A DNA stretch of 64,000 nt from Candidatus Ornithomonoglobus merdipullorum (GTDB taxonomy: Bacteria > Bacillota > Clostridia > UBA1381): the NCBI GenBank assembly GCA_018714695.1, contig DVNB01000087.1, positions 1 to 64,000 of the forward strand, in the 5' to 3' direction. How positions within the stretch are numbered: position 1 is the stretch's first letter; every line of letters begins with the position of its first letter. Below the pieces are notes generated by a model that was not told the DNA's origin, made no database searches, and saw only the letters and a list, made by a program, of their open reading frames with translations. Shown one piece after another: positions 52,143 to 59,617 of the stretch. The translations under genes were made by a program, and so were the position numbers.

Positions 52143-52852
52143 ATGCTGCCCCTCCTCTCATGCACCTTTTCGAGGAAATAATCCTCCATCGACGGATAGA
52201 GCGACATTATGTGCTGAGTGCTGTCTATTGAGACAAGCTCACCGTCATAGATGACCGCGGTCGTGGTGCTCAGCTTTTCTATCTCTGACGCTATATGGCT
52301 GGAGATGACGAAGGTGGTATTGTATTTTTCGTTCATGGTCTTTATATATTCACGTATCTCCACCACGCCTTCGATGTCGAGACCGTTTACCGGCTCGTCA
52401 AGTATCACGATCTCGGGATCGCCCATAAGAGCGGCGGCAAGCCCGAGGCGCTGCTTCATACCGAGCGAAAAGCGTCCCGCCTTGTCATTTTTGTACCGTT
52501 CAAGATGAACGATATTGAGTACCCTGTCTATGTCCTCTATATCCTCCGGGCGGCGTGCCGCAAGCCTGAGGTTCTGATATGCCGTAAGATCCTTGTATAT
52601 TGCGGGCGACTCTATAAGAGCGCCCGTTTTTGCTATTATACTTTCAAAATTCTCGTGAAGATCCTTGCCGTCTACCTCTATCCTGCCGCTGTCCTCCCGG
52701 ATGAGTGAGAGCATCGCTTTCATGAGCGTGGTCTTTCCGGAGCCGTTTGGCCCCAGAAGACCGAGGATCTCACCTGTTTTTACGGTGAGCGAAATATCGC
52801 GTATACCGCGTTTGTTTTTATAAAGCTTTGTAAGACCGGAAATCTTTATCAT
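52139..52852 (-). CDS. ABC transporter ATP-binding protein
   Basis: The 237-residue ATPase has Walker A LLGPNGSGKTTLMKA near residue 33, signature RFSLGMKQRLGLAAAL near 132, Walker B EIVILDEPVNGLD near 151 and switch histidine in VISSHIAS. The sequence is of the bacitracin/lantibiotic immunity type (BcrA-like). It pairs with the overlapping permease gene. AGGAGG precedes the start. Confidence 0.93.
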   Translation of the reverse strand: MIKISGLTKLYKNKRGIRDISLTVKTGEILGLLGPNGSGKTTLMKAMLSLIREDSGRIEVDGKDLHENFESIIAKTGALIESPAIYKDLTAYQNLRLAARRPEDIEDIDRVLNIVHLERYKNDKAGRFSLGMKQRLGLAAALMGDPEIVILDEPVNGLDIEGVVEIREYIKTMNEKYNTTFVISSHIASEIEKLSTTTAVIYDGELVSIDSTQHIMSLYPSMEDYFLEKVHERRGSI

Positions 52853-52885
52853 TGCTACATCCTCCTAAATTCAGAACTCCGCGTG

Positions 52886-53839
52886 TCAGAATTCGACCTT
52901 TACGCGGTTGCCGTTATCGTCATATTCATAAACGTTAACGCCGAGCTCCGAAACAGGCGTTATAACCGTTGTGCCCACATTTGTAAATGCGAGCGTAAGG
53001 TCAAAGCTCATTATGTGTTCAGCGCCGGTGCTGTCGGTTCCCTTGAAGTTCACTTCGCCATTCCCGTCGCGTAAAACGCCGTCCTTGCCAACGTTGAAGT
53101 TAAGTGTTAGGCTATCGATAACAGGATCGGAACCCATCATATTTATATAGTATTGAGCATCCGACTCGTCGTATGTCATGGTTATCTCGTTTCCGTTTTC
53201 GTCATACGATGTGTATGTCGGCCCGCTTTCTGACATCGAGAATACCATGCTCAGCCCCGCATTCACCAGCTCCGGTATCTGTACAGAGTCAAGCGTTATG
53301 CTGTATGACGTATGATCGTCAGTATCCTCGGTGCACACGAAGTTGTTGCGCAGATCGCCGACTACCGTGTCCGCGGCAAGCTCCATGAAGCGTACTACCT
53401 TGTCAAATGTGCCGCGCTCCTCATCTCCGATCCCGAGAAGATTTGTGGCAGGCTCGCCCGGATAGTAGTCATGGCGTATGAAGCCGTCGGGATTTCCGTT
53501 ATTGTCATAATAGTTGTAATAGTAATAATTGCTGTCCTCGTAGTTCTCCGATACATAGGGGATATCGCCGTCCACATCCGAGACCGACTCGGTGCGCCCG
53601 TGCGTCATCTGGTTGGGAAGATCAGCCTCATAGTCGTATGTTGCTTTTACGAGAGACAGATCATCAAATTTCATCTCCATTGTGCTCGAGATCGTGCAGT
53701 TTGTGTAATCAAGAGCACCTATGAGTGACTTCTTCAGAGAATCGTAGCCGTTTGCCGTCTGGTAGCTCGCGAACGCTGCCGATGTGAGCACGCATACGCC
53801 CGCCGCCGCGCAGATCGCTGCTGCGTTTTTCTTTTTCAT
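52886..53839 (-). CDS. Exported protein of unknown function, first gene of the ABC/TCS cluster
   Basis: The 317-residue protein has an N-terminal hydrophobic signal (residues 5-24, AAAICAAAGVCVLTSAAFAS) and is otherwise soluble and acidic, with a tyrosine/asparagine-rich stretch (SNYYYYNYYDNNGNPDG) near residue 106. The second half forms beta-like repeats (SLTLNFNVGKDGVLRDGNGEV, DLTLAFTNVGTTVI) like proteins in the LolA/LprG-type fold, but that is only a resemblance. It was started at 53839 because the AAAGG site directly abuts the earlier ATG at 53848. It lies 33 bases before the ATPase gene and may be the ligand or envelope reporter of the system. Confidence 0.65.
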   Translation of the reverse strand: MKKKNAAAICAAAGVCVLTSAAFASYQTANGYDSLKKSLIGALDYTNCTISSTMEMKFDDLSLVKATYDYEADLPNQMTHGRTESVSDVDGDIPYVSENYEDSNYYYYNYYDNNGNPDGFIRHDYYPGEPATNLLGIGDEERGTFDKVVRFMELAADTVVGDLRNNFVCTEDTDDHTSYSITLDSVQIPELVNAGLSMVFSMSESGPTYTSYDENGNEITMTYDESDAQYYINMMGSDPVIDSLTLNFNVGKDGVLRDGNGEVNFKGTDSTGAEHIMSFDLTLAFTNVGTTVITPVSELGVNVYEYDDNGNRVKVEF

Positions 53840-53879
53840 ATATATCATCCTTTCTGATGTGATATCGTGTATATGTTAT

Positions 53880-53986
53880 CAAGCGGAAGCTTAATAAGCG
53901 GCTCGCGCCGGCCGCCGCGGGAGATGCTGTTCATGCGCAGCAGCCTCCCGCACACCGGCATTAGGAGTATGTAAGCTTCCGGCTTA
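53880..53986 (-). promoter_or_regulatory. Structured 5' leader of the exported-protein/ABC operon
   Basis: Nested complementary arms AAGC-GGAAGCTTA/TAAGCTTCC-GGCTT, GCCGG/CCGGC, GCGGGAG/CTCCCGC and GCTG/CAGC form a rod of about 107 bases between the minus-strand TATAAT and the first gene. No T tract follows on either strand, so it is not a simple terminator. Confidence 0.5.
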
Positions 53987-54093
53987 CAAGTATATTCTAC
54001 CTGTACCCGTTAAAGATTATATAATAAAAGTTTAAACTTTTCATAAACAAATATAACAAAATCCAAAAGCCGCAAGAGTTCTTTAAAATAATA

Positions 54094-54122
54094 TTGACAA
54101 GTGCGCATAAAATGCGTATAAT
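54094..54122 (+). promoter_or_regulatory. Promoter and operator of hicAB
   Basis: TTGACA (54094-54099), 17 bases, TATAAT (54117-54122). The spacer holds the palindrome CGCAT-AAA-ATGCG (54104-54116), the likely HicB operator. Confidence 0.8.
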
Positions 54123-54143
54123 ATAGATATACGGAGGTATGCT

Positions 54144-54317
54144 ATGAAAACAAAAGATCTCATAAAGCTGTTGGAGAAGAATGGCTGGACTTTTAAAAGG
54201 CACGGTGCTAACCATGATATATATGTTAAAGACGGCGAAAGAGAGTCTGTTGTCAGACACAGAGAGATGGATGAAGAACTGGCAAAGGCTATAATCAAAC
54301 GAAGAAATTTGAAATAG
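54144..54317 (+). CDS. hicA: HicA-type mRNA interferase toxin
   Basis: The 57-residue protein, MKTKDLIKLLEKNGW followed by FKRHGANHDIYV, is a canonical HicA double-stranded-RNA-binding fold with the catalytic histidine in the RHGxxHDIY motif. It cleaves mRNA when free. The ATG has GGAGG eight bases upstream and the gene ends with TAG. The antitoxin gene starts 18 bases later. Confidence 0.93.
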   Translation: MKTKDLIKLLEKNGWTFKRHGANHDIYVKDGERESVVRHREMDEELAKAIIKRRNLK

Positions 54318-54335
54318 AGAGGAAGGCAGAACAAA

Positions 54336-54728
54336 ATGAAAGAAGCATATCCTATAATAATGTCGCAAGGCAAAGAATTTGTGGTGGTATATGTTCCTGA
54401 TTTCAATATAAACACTCAGGGCAGAGATATTGCCGATGCAATGGAGATGGCGCGTGACGCTATAGGCATCATAGGAATCGATATGGAGGATGATCATGAA
54501 AAGCTGCCGTCGCCTTCCGAATTGTCACAGGTAAAAGCGGGAGACGGAGAGTTTGTAACATTGGTCGATGTCGATTTTGAAGAATACCGAAGAAAAAATG
54601 AGATGCGGAGCGTGAAGAAAAACTGCACCATCCCCGGCTGGCTGAATTATGAAGCCGAGAAGGCAAACATTAATTTCTCAAATGTGTTGCAGAAGGCCTT
54701 GATGGAACAGCTCCATATAACAAGATAA
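54336..54728 (+). CDS. hicB: HicB-type antitoxin
   Basis: The 130-residue protein has the partial RNase H fold (YPIIMSQGKEFVVVYVPDFNINTQGRDIADAMEMARDAIG) that binds HicA, and a C-terminal DNA-binding helix region (CTIPGWLNYEAEKANINFSNVLQKALMEQL), of the ribbon-helix-helix kind. It would repress the promoter via the palindrome at 54104-54116. A strong terminator closes the two-gene unit. Confidence 0.93.
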   Translation: MKEAYPIIMSQGKEFVVVYVPDFNINTQGRDIADAMEMARDAIGIIGIDMEDDHEKLPSPSELSQVKAGDGEFVTLVDVDFEEYRRKNEMRSVKKNCTIPGWLNYEAEKANINFSNVLQKALMEQLHITR

Positions 54729-54770
54729 ACAAATCGGCTGCCGTATTTTCGTGCGGCAGCCGATTTGTTT
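54727..54770. terminator. Terminator of hicAB
   Basis: AAACAAATCGGCTGCC pairs exactly with GGCAGCCGATTTGTTT around a 12-base loop. Confidence 0.88.
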
Positions 54771-54823
54771 ATGTTAAAAATCAACAAATATATGAAGTTA
54801 TGAGTTTTTTCGCAAAAAAACAC

Positions 54824-54853
54824 TTGACAAGCGGGGGTGGGGTGTGTTACAAT
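54824..54853 (+). promoter_or_regulatory. Promoter of rpmG-secE-nusG
   Basis: TTGACA (54824-54829), 18 bases of very G-rich spacer, TACAAT (54848-54853). Confidence 0.75.
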
Positions 54854-54948
54854 ATATCCGAATATGAAGAGGTTCTTTTTTTTTGCGTGTCGAAAAAAAT
54901 ACGAGTCTCTTGATCAAGATAAATGACGAAAACGGAGGTTGAACGAGA

Positions 54949-55098
54949 ATGAGAGTTAAGATCACACTTGCTTGTCAGGAATGCAAGCAGAGAAATTACA
55001 ACACAATGAAGAACAAGAAGAACGATCCGGACAGGCTTGAGATGAACAAGTACTGCAAGTTCTGCAGAAAGCACACTCTGCATAAGGAAACAAAGTAA
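54949..55098 (+). CDS. rpmG: 50S ribosomal protein L33
   Basis: The 49-residue protein [20 protein letters not shown]... has both CxxC pairs (Cys9/Cys12 and CKFC near 36), so it is the zinc-binding form. It ends KHTLHKETK as usual. AGGAGG-like GGAGG lies upstream. It opens the secE-nusG operon, the common Firmicute order. Confidence 0.97.
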   Translation: MRVKITLACQECKQRNYNTMKNKKNDPDRLEMNKYCKFCRKHTLHKETK

Positions 55099-55169
55099 TC
55101 AGGGTGAAGAAACAGCTTGTTTAGAGGAGGCATGCCTCTTTTAAACGGTCTTTGAAAGGAGTCCATAAT

Positions 55170-55397
55170 ATGGCAGAAGCTAATGTTAAACCGAAGAAGA
55201 AGCCTTTCTTTGCCAGAATGAAGAAGTATTTCAAGGATACGAAATCTGAGCTGAAGAAAGTTACATGGCCTTCAAAGGAGCAGCTTAAAAAGAACACGAT
55301 CGTTATACTTGTGTTCATTATAATAGTAGGCATATTCCTTTTTGCGTTCGATATGCTGTTCGCATGGCTTTCATCGCTTCTGACAAACATAGTATAA
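55170..55397 (+). CDS. secE: Preprotein translocase subunit SecE
   Basis: The 75-residue protein has the amphipathic region DTKSELKKVTWPSKEQL, the SecE signature, followed by one membrane helix (IVILVFIIIVGIFLFAFDML). It stabilises the SecY channel. The start at 55170 has AAAGGAG upstream; an in-frame ATG at 55152 is less well placed. Confidence 0.97.
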   Translation: MAEANVKPKKKPFFARMKKYFKDTKSELKKVTWPSKEQLKKNTIVILVFIIIVGIFLFAFDMLFAWLSSLLTNIV

Positions 55398-55435
55398 CAC
55401 TCTTGGGTTAATGTTTGTCGAAAGGAGCGGTCAGA

Positions 55436-55960
55436 ATGGCTGAGGAAGCGAAATGGTATGTTGCCCACACCTATTCGGGCTACGAGAACAAGGTGAAGGA
55501 AAGCATCGAAAAAACGGTCGAGAACCGCGGACTCGAGGACCTCATAAAGGATGTAAAGGTCCCGGTTGAGGATGTCATAGAAAAACGCGGAGACAAGGAA
55601 AAGGTTGTTTCGAGAAAAATATTCCCGGGCTACGTCGTCATCAAGATGGTCATGACCGACGAAAGCTGGTACGTCGTTCGGAATACGCGCGGCGTTACGG
55701 GATTTGTCGGACCCGGCTCCAAGCCTGTTCCGCTTACCGATGCCGAGGTCGAGAAGATGGGTGTTGACACAGTGCGTCACGCCGATCTCGGGTTCAAGGT
55801 AGGAGATCTCGTAGAGATCAAGGCGGGACCGATGGAAGGCTTCTCGGGAAATATTGAAAAGATCGACCATGAGACCGGAACTCTCTGGGTAACGGTTTCG
55901 ATGTTCGGCCGCGAGACATCGGTAGAGATAGACAGCTCGCAGGTCAAGGCGGTAGACTGA
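55436..55960 (+). CDS. nusG: Transcription antitermination factor NusG
   Basis: The 174-residue protein has the NGN domain (AKWYVAHTYSGYENKVKE, FPGYVVIKMVM, TRGVTGFVG) and the KOW domain (GDLVEIKAGPMEGFSGNIEKID). NusG binds RNA polymerase and ribosomes or Rho. The start at 55436 follows AAAGGAG. rplK follows after a 147-base structured leader. Confidence 0.97.
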   Translation: MAEEAKWYVAHTYSGYENKVKESIEKTVENRGLEDLIKDVKVPVEDVIEKRGDKEKVVSRKIFPGYVVIKMVMTDESWYVVRNTRGVTGFVGPGSKPVPLTDAEVEKMGVDTVRHADLGFKVGDLVEIKAGPMEGFSGNIEKIDHETGTLWVTVSMFGRETSVEIDSSQVKAVD

Positions 55961-56025
55961 TATCAGGTTCTACCGGAAAAAGCTTTATCCGGGAGGCTTC
56001 AGCGTCCCGATAAGATATATCCCTC

Positions 56026-56062
56026 TGGTAACAGTGGGAGGGCGAAAAGCCCGCAATTACCA
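56026..56062 (+). promoter_or_regulatory. Leader hairpin before rplK (possible L1 or L11 autoregulatory site)
   Basis: TGGTAA pairs with TTACCA enclosing GTGGGAG and an inner GGGC-GAAAA-GCCC. A similar GTGGGAG hairpin precedes rplA. Such motifs commonly sit before rplKA in Firmicutes. Confidence 0.55.
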
Positions 56063-56107
56063 CATATAGCGCGTCAGGCGCTATGAATATTTAAGGAGGT
56101 GGCCGTA

Positions 56108-56533
56108 ATGGCACAGAAGGTAGCAGGTTATATTAAATTACAGATTCCGGCCGGAAAAGCTACACCGGCACCGCCGGTTGGTCCGGCACTTGGTCAGCAT
56201 GGTGTAAACATCATGCAGTTTACAAAGGAATTCAATGAAAAGACGGCAAAGGACGCAGGCTTGATCATTCCGGTTGTTATTACCGTATACGCTGACCGTT
56301 CATTCTCATTCGTCACAAAGACACCGCCGGCTGCGGTTCTTATCAAGAAGGCTTGTAAGATACAGAGCGGTTCGGGTGTTCCGAACAAGACAAAGGTAGC
56401 TACTATTTCACAGGCTGATCTTCGCCAGATAGCAGAGACAAAGATGCCCGACCTCAATGCAGCGTCGGTTGAGGCTGCTATGAGCATGATCGCCGGCACA
56501 TGCAGAAGCATGGGCGTTATAGTAGGCGACTGA
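56108..56533 (+). CDS. rplK: 50S ribosomal protein L11
   Basis: The 141-residue protein starts [35 protein letters not shown], the classic L11 N-terminal domain, and ends [15 protein letters not shown]. It binds the 23S GTPase centre. The start at 56108 follows AAGGAGG. Confidence 0.98.
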   Translation: MAQKVAGYIKLQIPAGKATPAPPVGPALGQHGVNIMQFTKEFNEKTAKDAGLIIPVVITVYADRSFSFVTKTPPAAVLIKKACKIQSGSGVPNKTKVATISQADLRQIAETKMPDLNAASVEAAMSMIAGTCRSMGVIVGD

Positions 56534-56556
56534 TTTCTCATTATCTATTATAAAAC

Positions 56557-56585
56557 GGTGGGAGAGATTTTTCTCGCAGGACCAC
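56557..56585 (+). promoter_or_regulatory. Leader hairpin before rplA
   Basis: GGTGGGAGAGA...TCTCGCAGGACCAC forms a two-part stem with GGT/ACC and GAGA/TCTC, similar in layout to the element before rplK; both carry GTGGGAG and end ACCAC. Confidence 0.5.
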
Positions 56586-56601
56586 GAAGGAGGATTTAAT
56601 A

Positions 56602-57294
56602 ATGTTCAGAGGTAAGAAATACAAGGACAGCGTAAAGCTTATAGACAAGTCAAAGCTCTATGACGCCGACGAAGCTATGAAGCTCGTTACACAGACGTCA
56701 AAGGCTAAGTTCGATGAGACCGTTGAGGCTCATATAAAGCTCGGTGTTGATTCAAGACACGCGGATCAGCAGGTAAGAGGAGCTATCGTTCTTCCGCACG
56801 GAACAGGTAAGAGCGTAAGAGTGCTCGTTTTTGCAAAGGGCGCGAAGGCTGACGAGGCTAAAGAGGCCGGCGCAGATTTCGTAGGTGAGGCAGAGCTCGT
56901 TCAGAAGATACAGGGCGAGAACTGGTTCGATTTTGACGTTGTTGTTGCGACACCGGATATGATGGGTGTTGTTGGACGTCTCGGTAAGGTGCTCGGTCCT
57001 AAGGGACTCATGCCGTCACCGAAGGCAGGTACTGTAACGATGGACGTTGCAAAGGCTGTTAAGGAGATCAAGGCAGGTAAGATCGAGTACAGACTTGACA
57101 AGACAAATATCATCCACTGCCCGATAGGCAAGGCATCATTCGGCGATGCAAAGCTTCTTGAGAACTTCAACGCACTTATGGGCGCTGTTATCAAGGCTAA
57201 GCCGTCGGCAGCAAAGGGTCAGTACCTGAGAAGCGTTGTTGTTGCGTCAACAATGGGACCGGGAATCAAGATCAACCAGGCTAAGCTCGGATAA
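56602..57294 (+). CDS. rplA: 50S ribosomal protein L1
   Basis: The 230-residue protein has the L1 signature [24 protein letters not shown] segment and [13 protein letters not shown] near residue 130, and [23 protein letters not shown] at the end. It binds 23S rRNA in the L1 stalk and usually represses its own operon. AAGGAGG precedes the start. Confidence 0.98.
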   Translation: MFRGKKYKDSVKLIDKSKLYDADEAMKLVTQTSKAKFDETVEAHIKLGVDSRHADQQVRGAIVLPHGTGKSVRVLVFAKGAKADEAKEAGADFVGEAELVQKIQGENWFDFDVVVATPDMMGVVGRLGKVLGPKGLMPSPKAGTVTMDVAKAVKEIKAGKIEYRLDKTNIIHCPIGKASFGDAKLLENFNALMGAVIKAKPSAAKGQYLRSVVVASTMGPGIKINQAKLG

Positions 57295-57407
57295 TTTTAA
57301 ATATATGCGGACCAAGGACTTCGTTTAGGGGTCCTGTATCCGCCGTAAAACATTTGCGGCGGAATATCTTCTACCCCGAAAAATTTCGGGAAATTTGAAA
57401 AATATAC

Positions 57408-57436
57408 TTGACAACTCGAGGTACATGTGATATACT
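57408..57436 (+). promoter_or_regulatory. Promoter of rplJL
   Basis: TTGACA (57408-57413), 17 bases, TATACT (57431-57436). Confidence 0.85.
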
Positions 57437-57439
57437 ATC

Positions 57440-57548
57440 CGAGTTGACACACCGTAGACAGTCGGCAGGAGAGATCCGTAAGTCCCACCGAGGTATAATA
57501 ATTCCTATGAATTTTATGGCTCTTCACGTCTGCGGCGAAGAGCCTTTT
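57440..57548 (+). promoter_or_regulatory. Ribosomal L10 leader with terminator-like hairpin
   Basis: The segment CCGTAGACAGTCGGCAGG...TCCCACCGAGGTATAATAATTCCT matches the L10-leader family (binding site of L10(L12)4), and is followed by GGCTCTTC/GAAGAGCC with four Ts (57518-57548), which can act as the attenuator. It lies just before rplJ. Confidence 0.85.
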
Positions 57549-57594
57549 ATATTGTATAAAGGGCGAGCAGAATTCTACAGGAGGTGAAAACATT

Positions 57595-58176
57595 ATGCCA
57601 AACGCACAGGTTTTGGAAGCAAAACAGGCACAGGTCGCTGAGGCTGCCGAGCTCATAAAGAGCGCACAGACAGGTGTCCTCGTTGACTACAGAGGTCTTA
57701 ACGTTGCGGAGGACACAGAACTGCGCAACAAGCTTCGTGAAGCTAACGTTAAGTATTTTGTTATCAAGAACAAGATCTTGAAGCGCGCGGTCGACGAGAT
57801 CGGGCTTGAGGGTCTTGATGAGGTCCTTCACGGACCGACAGCGCTCGCTGTATCGGCTGATGACGCAGTAGCGCCGGCAAAGGTCATTGCAGACTTTGCA
57901 AAGACGAATGATAAGCTCGAGATCAAGGGCGGTTTCATGGACGGAGCGGTAATGAGCTTAGACGAGGTCAAGCAGCTCGCGGCTACACCGAACTTCGAGA
58001 CATTGATCGCGAAGATGATGGGCAGCATGCTCTCATCTGTAAGCGGACTGGCAAGACTTCTTGCTACAGTTGCGGACGGCGGCGTAGAGATACCCGACCT
58101 TATCGCAAAGAAGGCTGCAGAAGCGGCACCCGCAGAGGAAGCGGCTGCTCCGGCAGAAGAGGCTCCGGCCGAATAA
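57595..58176 (+). CDS. rplJ: 50S ribosomal protein L10
   Basis: The 193-residue protein has the L10 core (VDYRGLNVAEDTELRNKLREANVKYFVIKN, GFMDGAVMSLDEVKQLA) and a C-terminal helix for L7/L12 dimers. It ends in an alanine/proline/glutamate tail of about 20 residues (AAPAEEAAAPAEEAPAE), an extension common in Clostridia. AGGAGGTG precedes the start. Confidence 0.98.
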   Translation: MPNAQVLEAKQAQVAEAAELIKSAQTGVLVDYRGLNVAEDTELRNKLREANVKYFVIKNKILKRAVDEIGLEGLDEVLHGPTALAVSADDAVAPAKVIADFAKTNDKLEIKGGFMDGAVMSLDEVKQLAATPNFETLIAKMMGSMLSSVSGLARLLATVADGGVEIPDLIAKKAAEAAPAEEAAAPAEEAPAE

Positions 58177-58212
58177 TCCAAATTTTATATTTATATTCAG
58201 GAGGAAAATAAA

Positions 58213-58584
58213 ATGGCAGATTTGAATGCGATCCTTGATTCGATCAAGGAATTAAAGTTACTTGAAGTTGCAGAACTCGTAAAGATGATGGAAGAGGAAT
58301 TCGGCGTAAGCGCAGCTGCTCCGGTAATGGTTGCAGGCGCTGCTGAAGGCGGTGCTGCGGCAGCAGACGAGAAGACAGAGTTTGATGTTGTTCTCGCTGA
58401 GGTTGGTGCATCGAAGATGAATGTTATAAAGGTAGTTAAGAACCTCACAGGTCTCGGCCTTAAGGAAGCTAAGGCATTGGTAGACGGCGCACCGGGAACG
58501 ATCAAGGAAGCTGTTCCGACAGAAGAGGCTCAGAAGATGAAGGCTGAGCTCGAAGAGGCAGGCGCTAAGGTTGAATTGAAGTAA
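58213..58584 (+). CDS. rplL: 50S ribosomal protein L7/L12
   Basis: The 123-residue protein has the N-terminal dimer helix, an alanine/glycine hinge ([17 protein letters not shown]) and the C-terminal factor-binding domain [27 protein letters not shown]. It is followed by yceD rather than rpoB. Confidence 0.98.
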   Translation: MADLNAILDSIKELKLLEVAELVKMMEEEFGVSAAAPVMVAGAAEGGAAAADEKTEFDVVLAEVGASKMNVIKVVKNLTGLGLKEAKALVDGAPGTIKEAVPTEEAQKMKAELEEAGAKVELK

Positions 58585-58650
58585 TAACGCTCTGATATTT
58601 AAAAGTGCGATCCGCTTTGCATAAGACGGTTCTGAGGAGGGAGATCATTA

Positions 58651-59172
58651 ATGAAGATCGATGTTTCATCTATTTTAAAGATCACCGGTGCGAGAGTTGA
58701 AATCGACGGGAAAGTCGATCTCAAGGATGCCGATTTTCTCGGCGAGTCGTATAAGTTCGAGGAACCGCTCACTGTTTCGGGCGAGATATATAATAACGGT
58801 CAGACGCTCACTTTGGAGGCGCATGTAACGGGGAAGATGATCACCGAATGCGCGAGATGTCTGAGCGAAGTTCATGCCGATGTTGATTTTAATGTTGAGG
58901 AATACCTTGCAAGAGATGACGGACGTGAGGCTCGCGGTGACGAGGAGGATATAATCCTCTTTGACGGACATGAGGTGGAGCTCGATGATATTGTGCGGGA
59001 CAGGTTTTTGATGAACCTTTCCGGAAGATATCTGTGCCGTGATGACTGTAAGGGTTTATGTCCTGTCTGCGGTCATAACCTCAATGAGGGAGACTGCGGC
59101 TGCAACAGGGAGTATATCGACCCGAGATGGCAGGCACTGGCGGATATTATGAAAGGGCAGACGGAGGAATGA
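58651..59172 (+). CDS. YceD family protein (DUF177)
   Basis: The 173-residue protein contains the YceD signature ECARCLSEVHADVDFNVEEYL near residue 68 and a zinc-knuckle-like CRDDCKGLCPVCGHNLNEGDCGC near 127. DUF177 genes are nearly always upstream of rpmF, as here, and are linked to 23S rRNA processing in plants and bacteria. GAGGAGGG precedes the start. Confidence 0.95.
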   Translation: MKIDVSSILKITGARVEIDGKVDLKDADFLGESYKFEEPLTVSGEIYNNGQTLTLEAHVTGKMITECARCLSEVHADVDFNVEEYLARDDGREARGDEEDIILFDGHEVELDDIVRDRFLMNLSGRYLCRDDCKGLCPVCGHNLNEGDCGCNREYIDPRWQALADIMKGQTEE

Positions 59173-59225
59173 TCCTTCCGTTATGCCGATACGATCAGAG
59201 TAGAATTATTATGGAGGTGTAATCA

Positions 59226-59405
59226 ATGGCAGTACCTAAGAATAAAACGTCAAAAGCCAGAAGAGATAAAAGACGTGCCAACTGGAAGCTTACTGCACCG
59301 GATTTGGTGGAGTGCCCGCAGTGCCACGCTTTGAAAATGCCTCACAGAGTTTGTCCCACATGCGGATATTACAAAGGTAAAGAAGTTATCAAGGTTGAGG
59401 ATTGA
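59226..59405 (+). CDS. rpmF: 50S ribosomal protein L32
   Basis: The 59-residue protein starts [20 protein letters not shown] and has two CxxC pairs (CPQC, CPTC), the zinc form of L32. The ribosome site GGAGGTG lies upstream. A strong terminator follows. Confidence 0.98.
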   Translation: MAVPKNKTSKARRDKRRANWKLTAPDLVECPQCHALKMPHRVCPTCGYYKGKEVIKVED

Positions 59406-59425
59406 TTTCGGCTTGAAAATAATAA

Positions 59426-59469
59426 GAGGTGATGCGCAGAACCACGGTTTTGCCGCATCACCTCTTTTT
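59426..59469 (+). terminator. Terminator of the rplJL-yceD-rpmF unit
   Basis: GAGGTGATGCG pairs exactly with CGCATCACCTC, followed by five Ts. Confidence 0.93.
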
Positions 59470-59522
59470 GTGTTATACTAAATATTTGTGTGTTTTGCAA
59501 GTGTATTTTGTGAATAAAATAA

Positions 59523-59559
59523 AAAGCCCACTGCGCGGTCCGCTCTGCGCGTGAGCTTT
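59523..59559 (-). terminator. Terminator of the metallophosphatase gene
   Basis: AAAGCTCACGCGC pairs with GCGC-GTG-GCTTT on the minus strand, followed by TTTTTATTTT, about 60 bases after the stop. Confidence 0.85.
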
Positions 59560-59617
59560 ATCTTTGAAATTATAATTATATTAATAGAGATTTTATGAAT
59601 ACAGCATTTTAATATTA

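Larger units (their letters stand above)
53840..54143. other. Divergent intergenic region with large hairpin
   Basis: These 304 bases hold a long imperfect hairpin (53880-53986), a TATAAT box on the minus strand at 54016-54021 with weak -35 for the exported-protein operon, and the hicAB promoter on the plus strand. No gene is supported. Confidence 0.7.
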
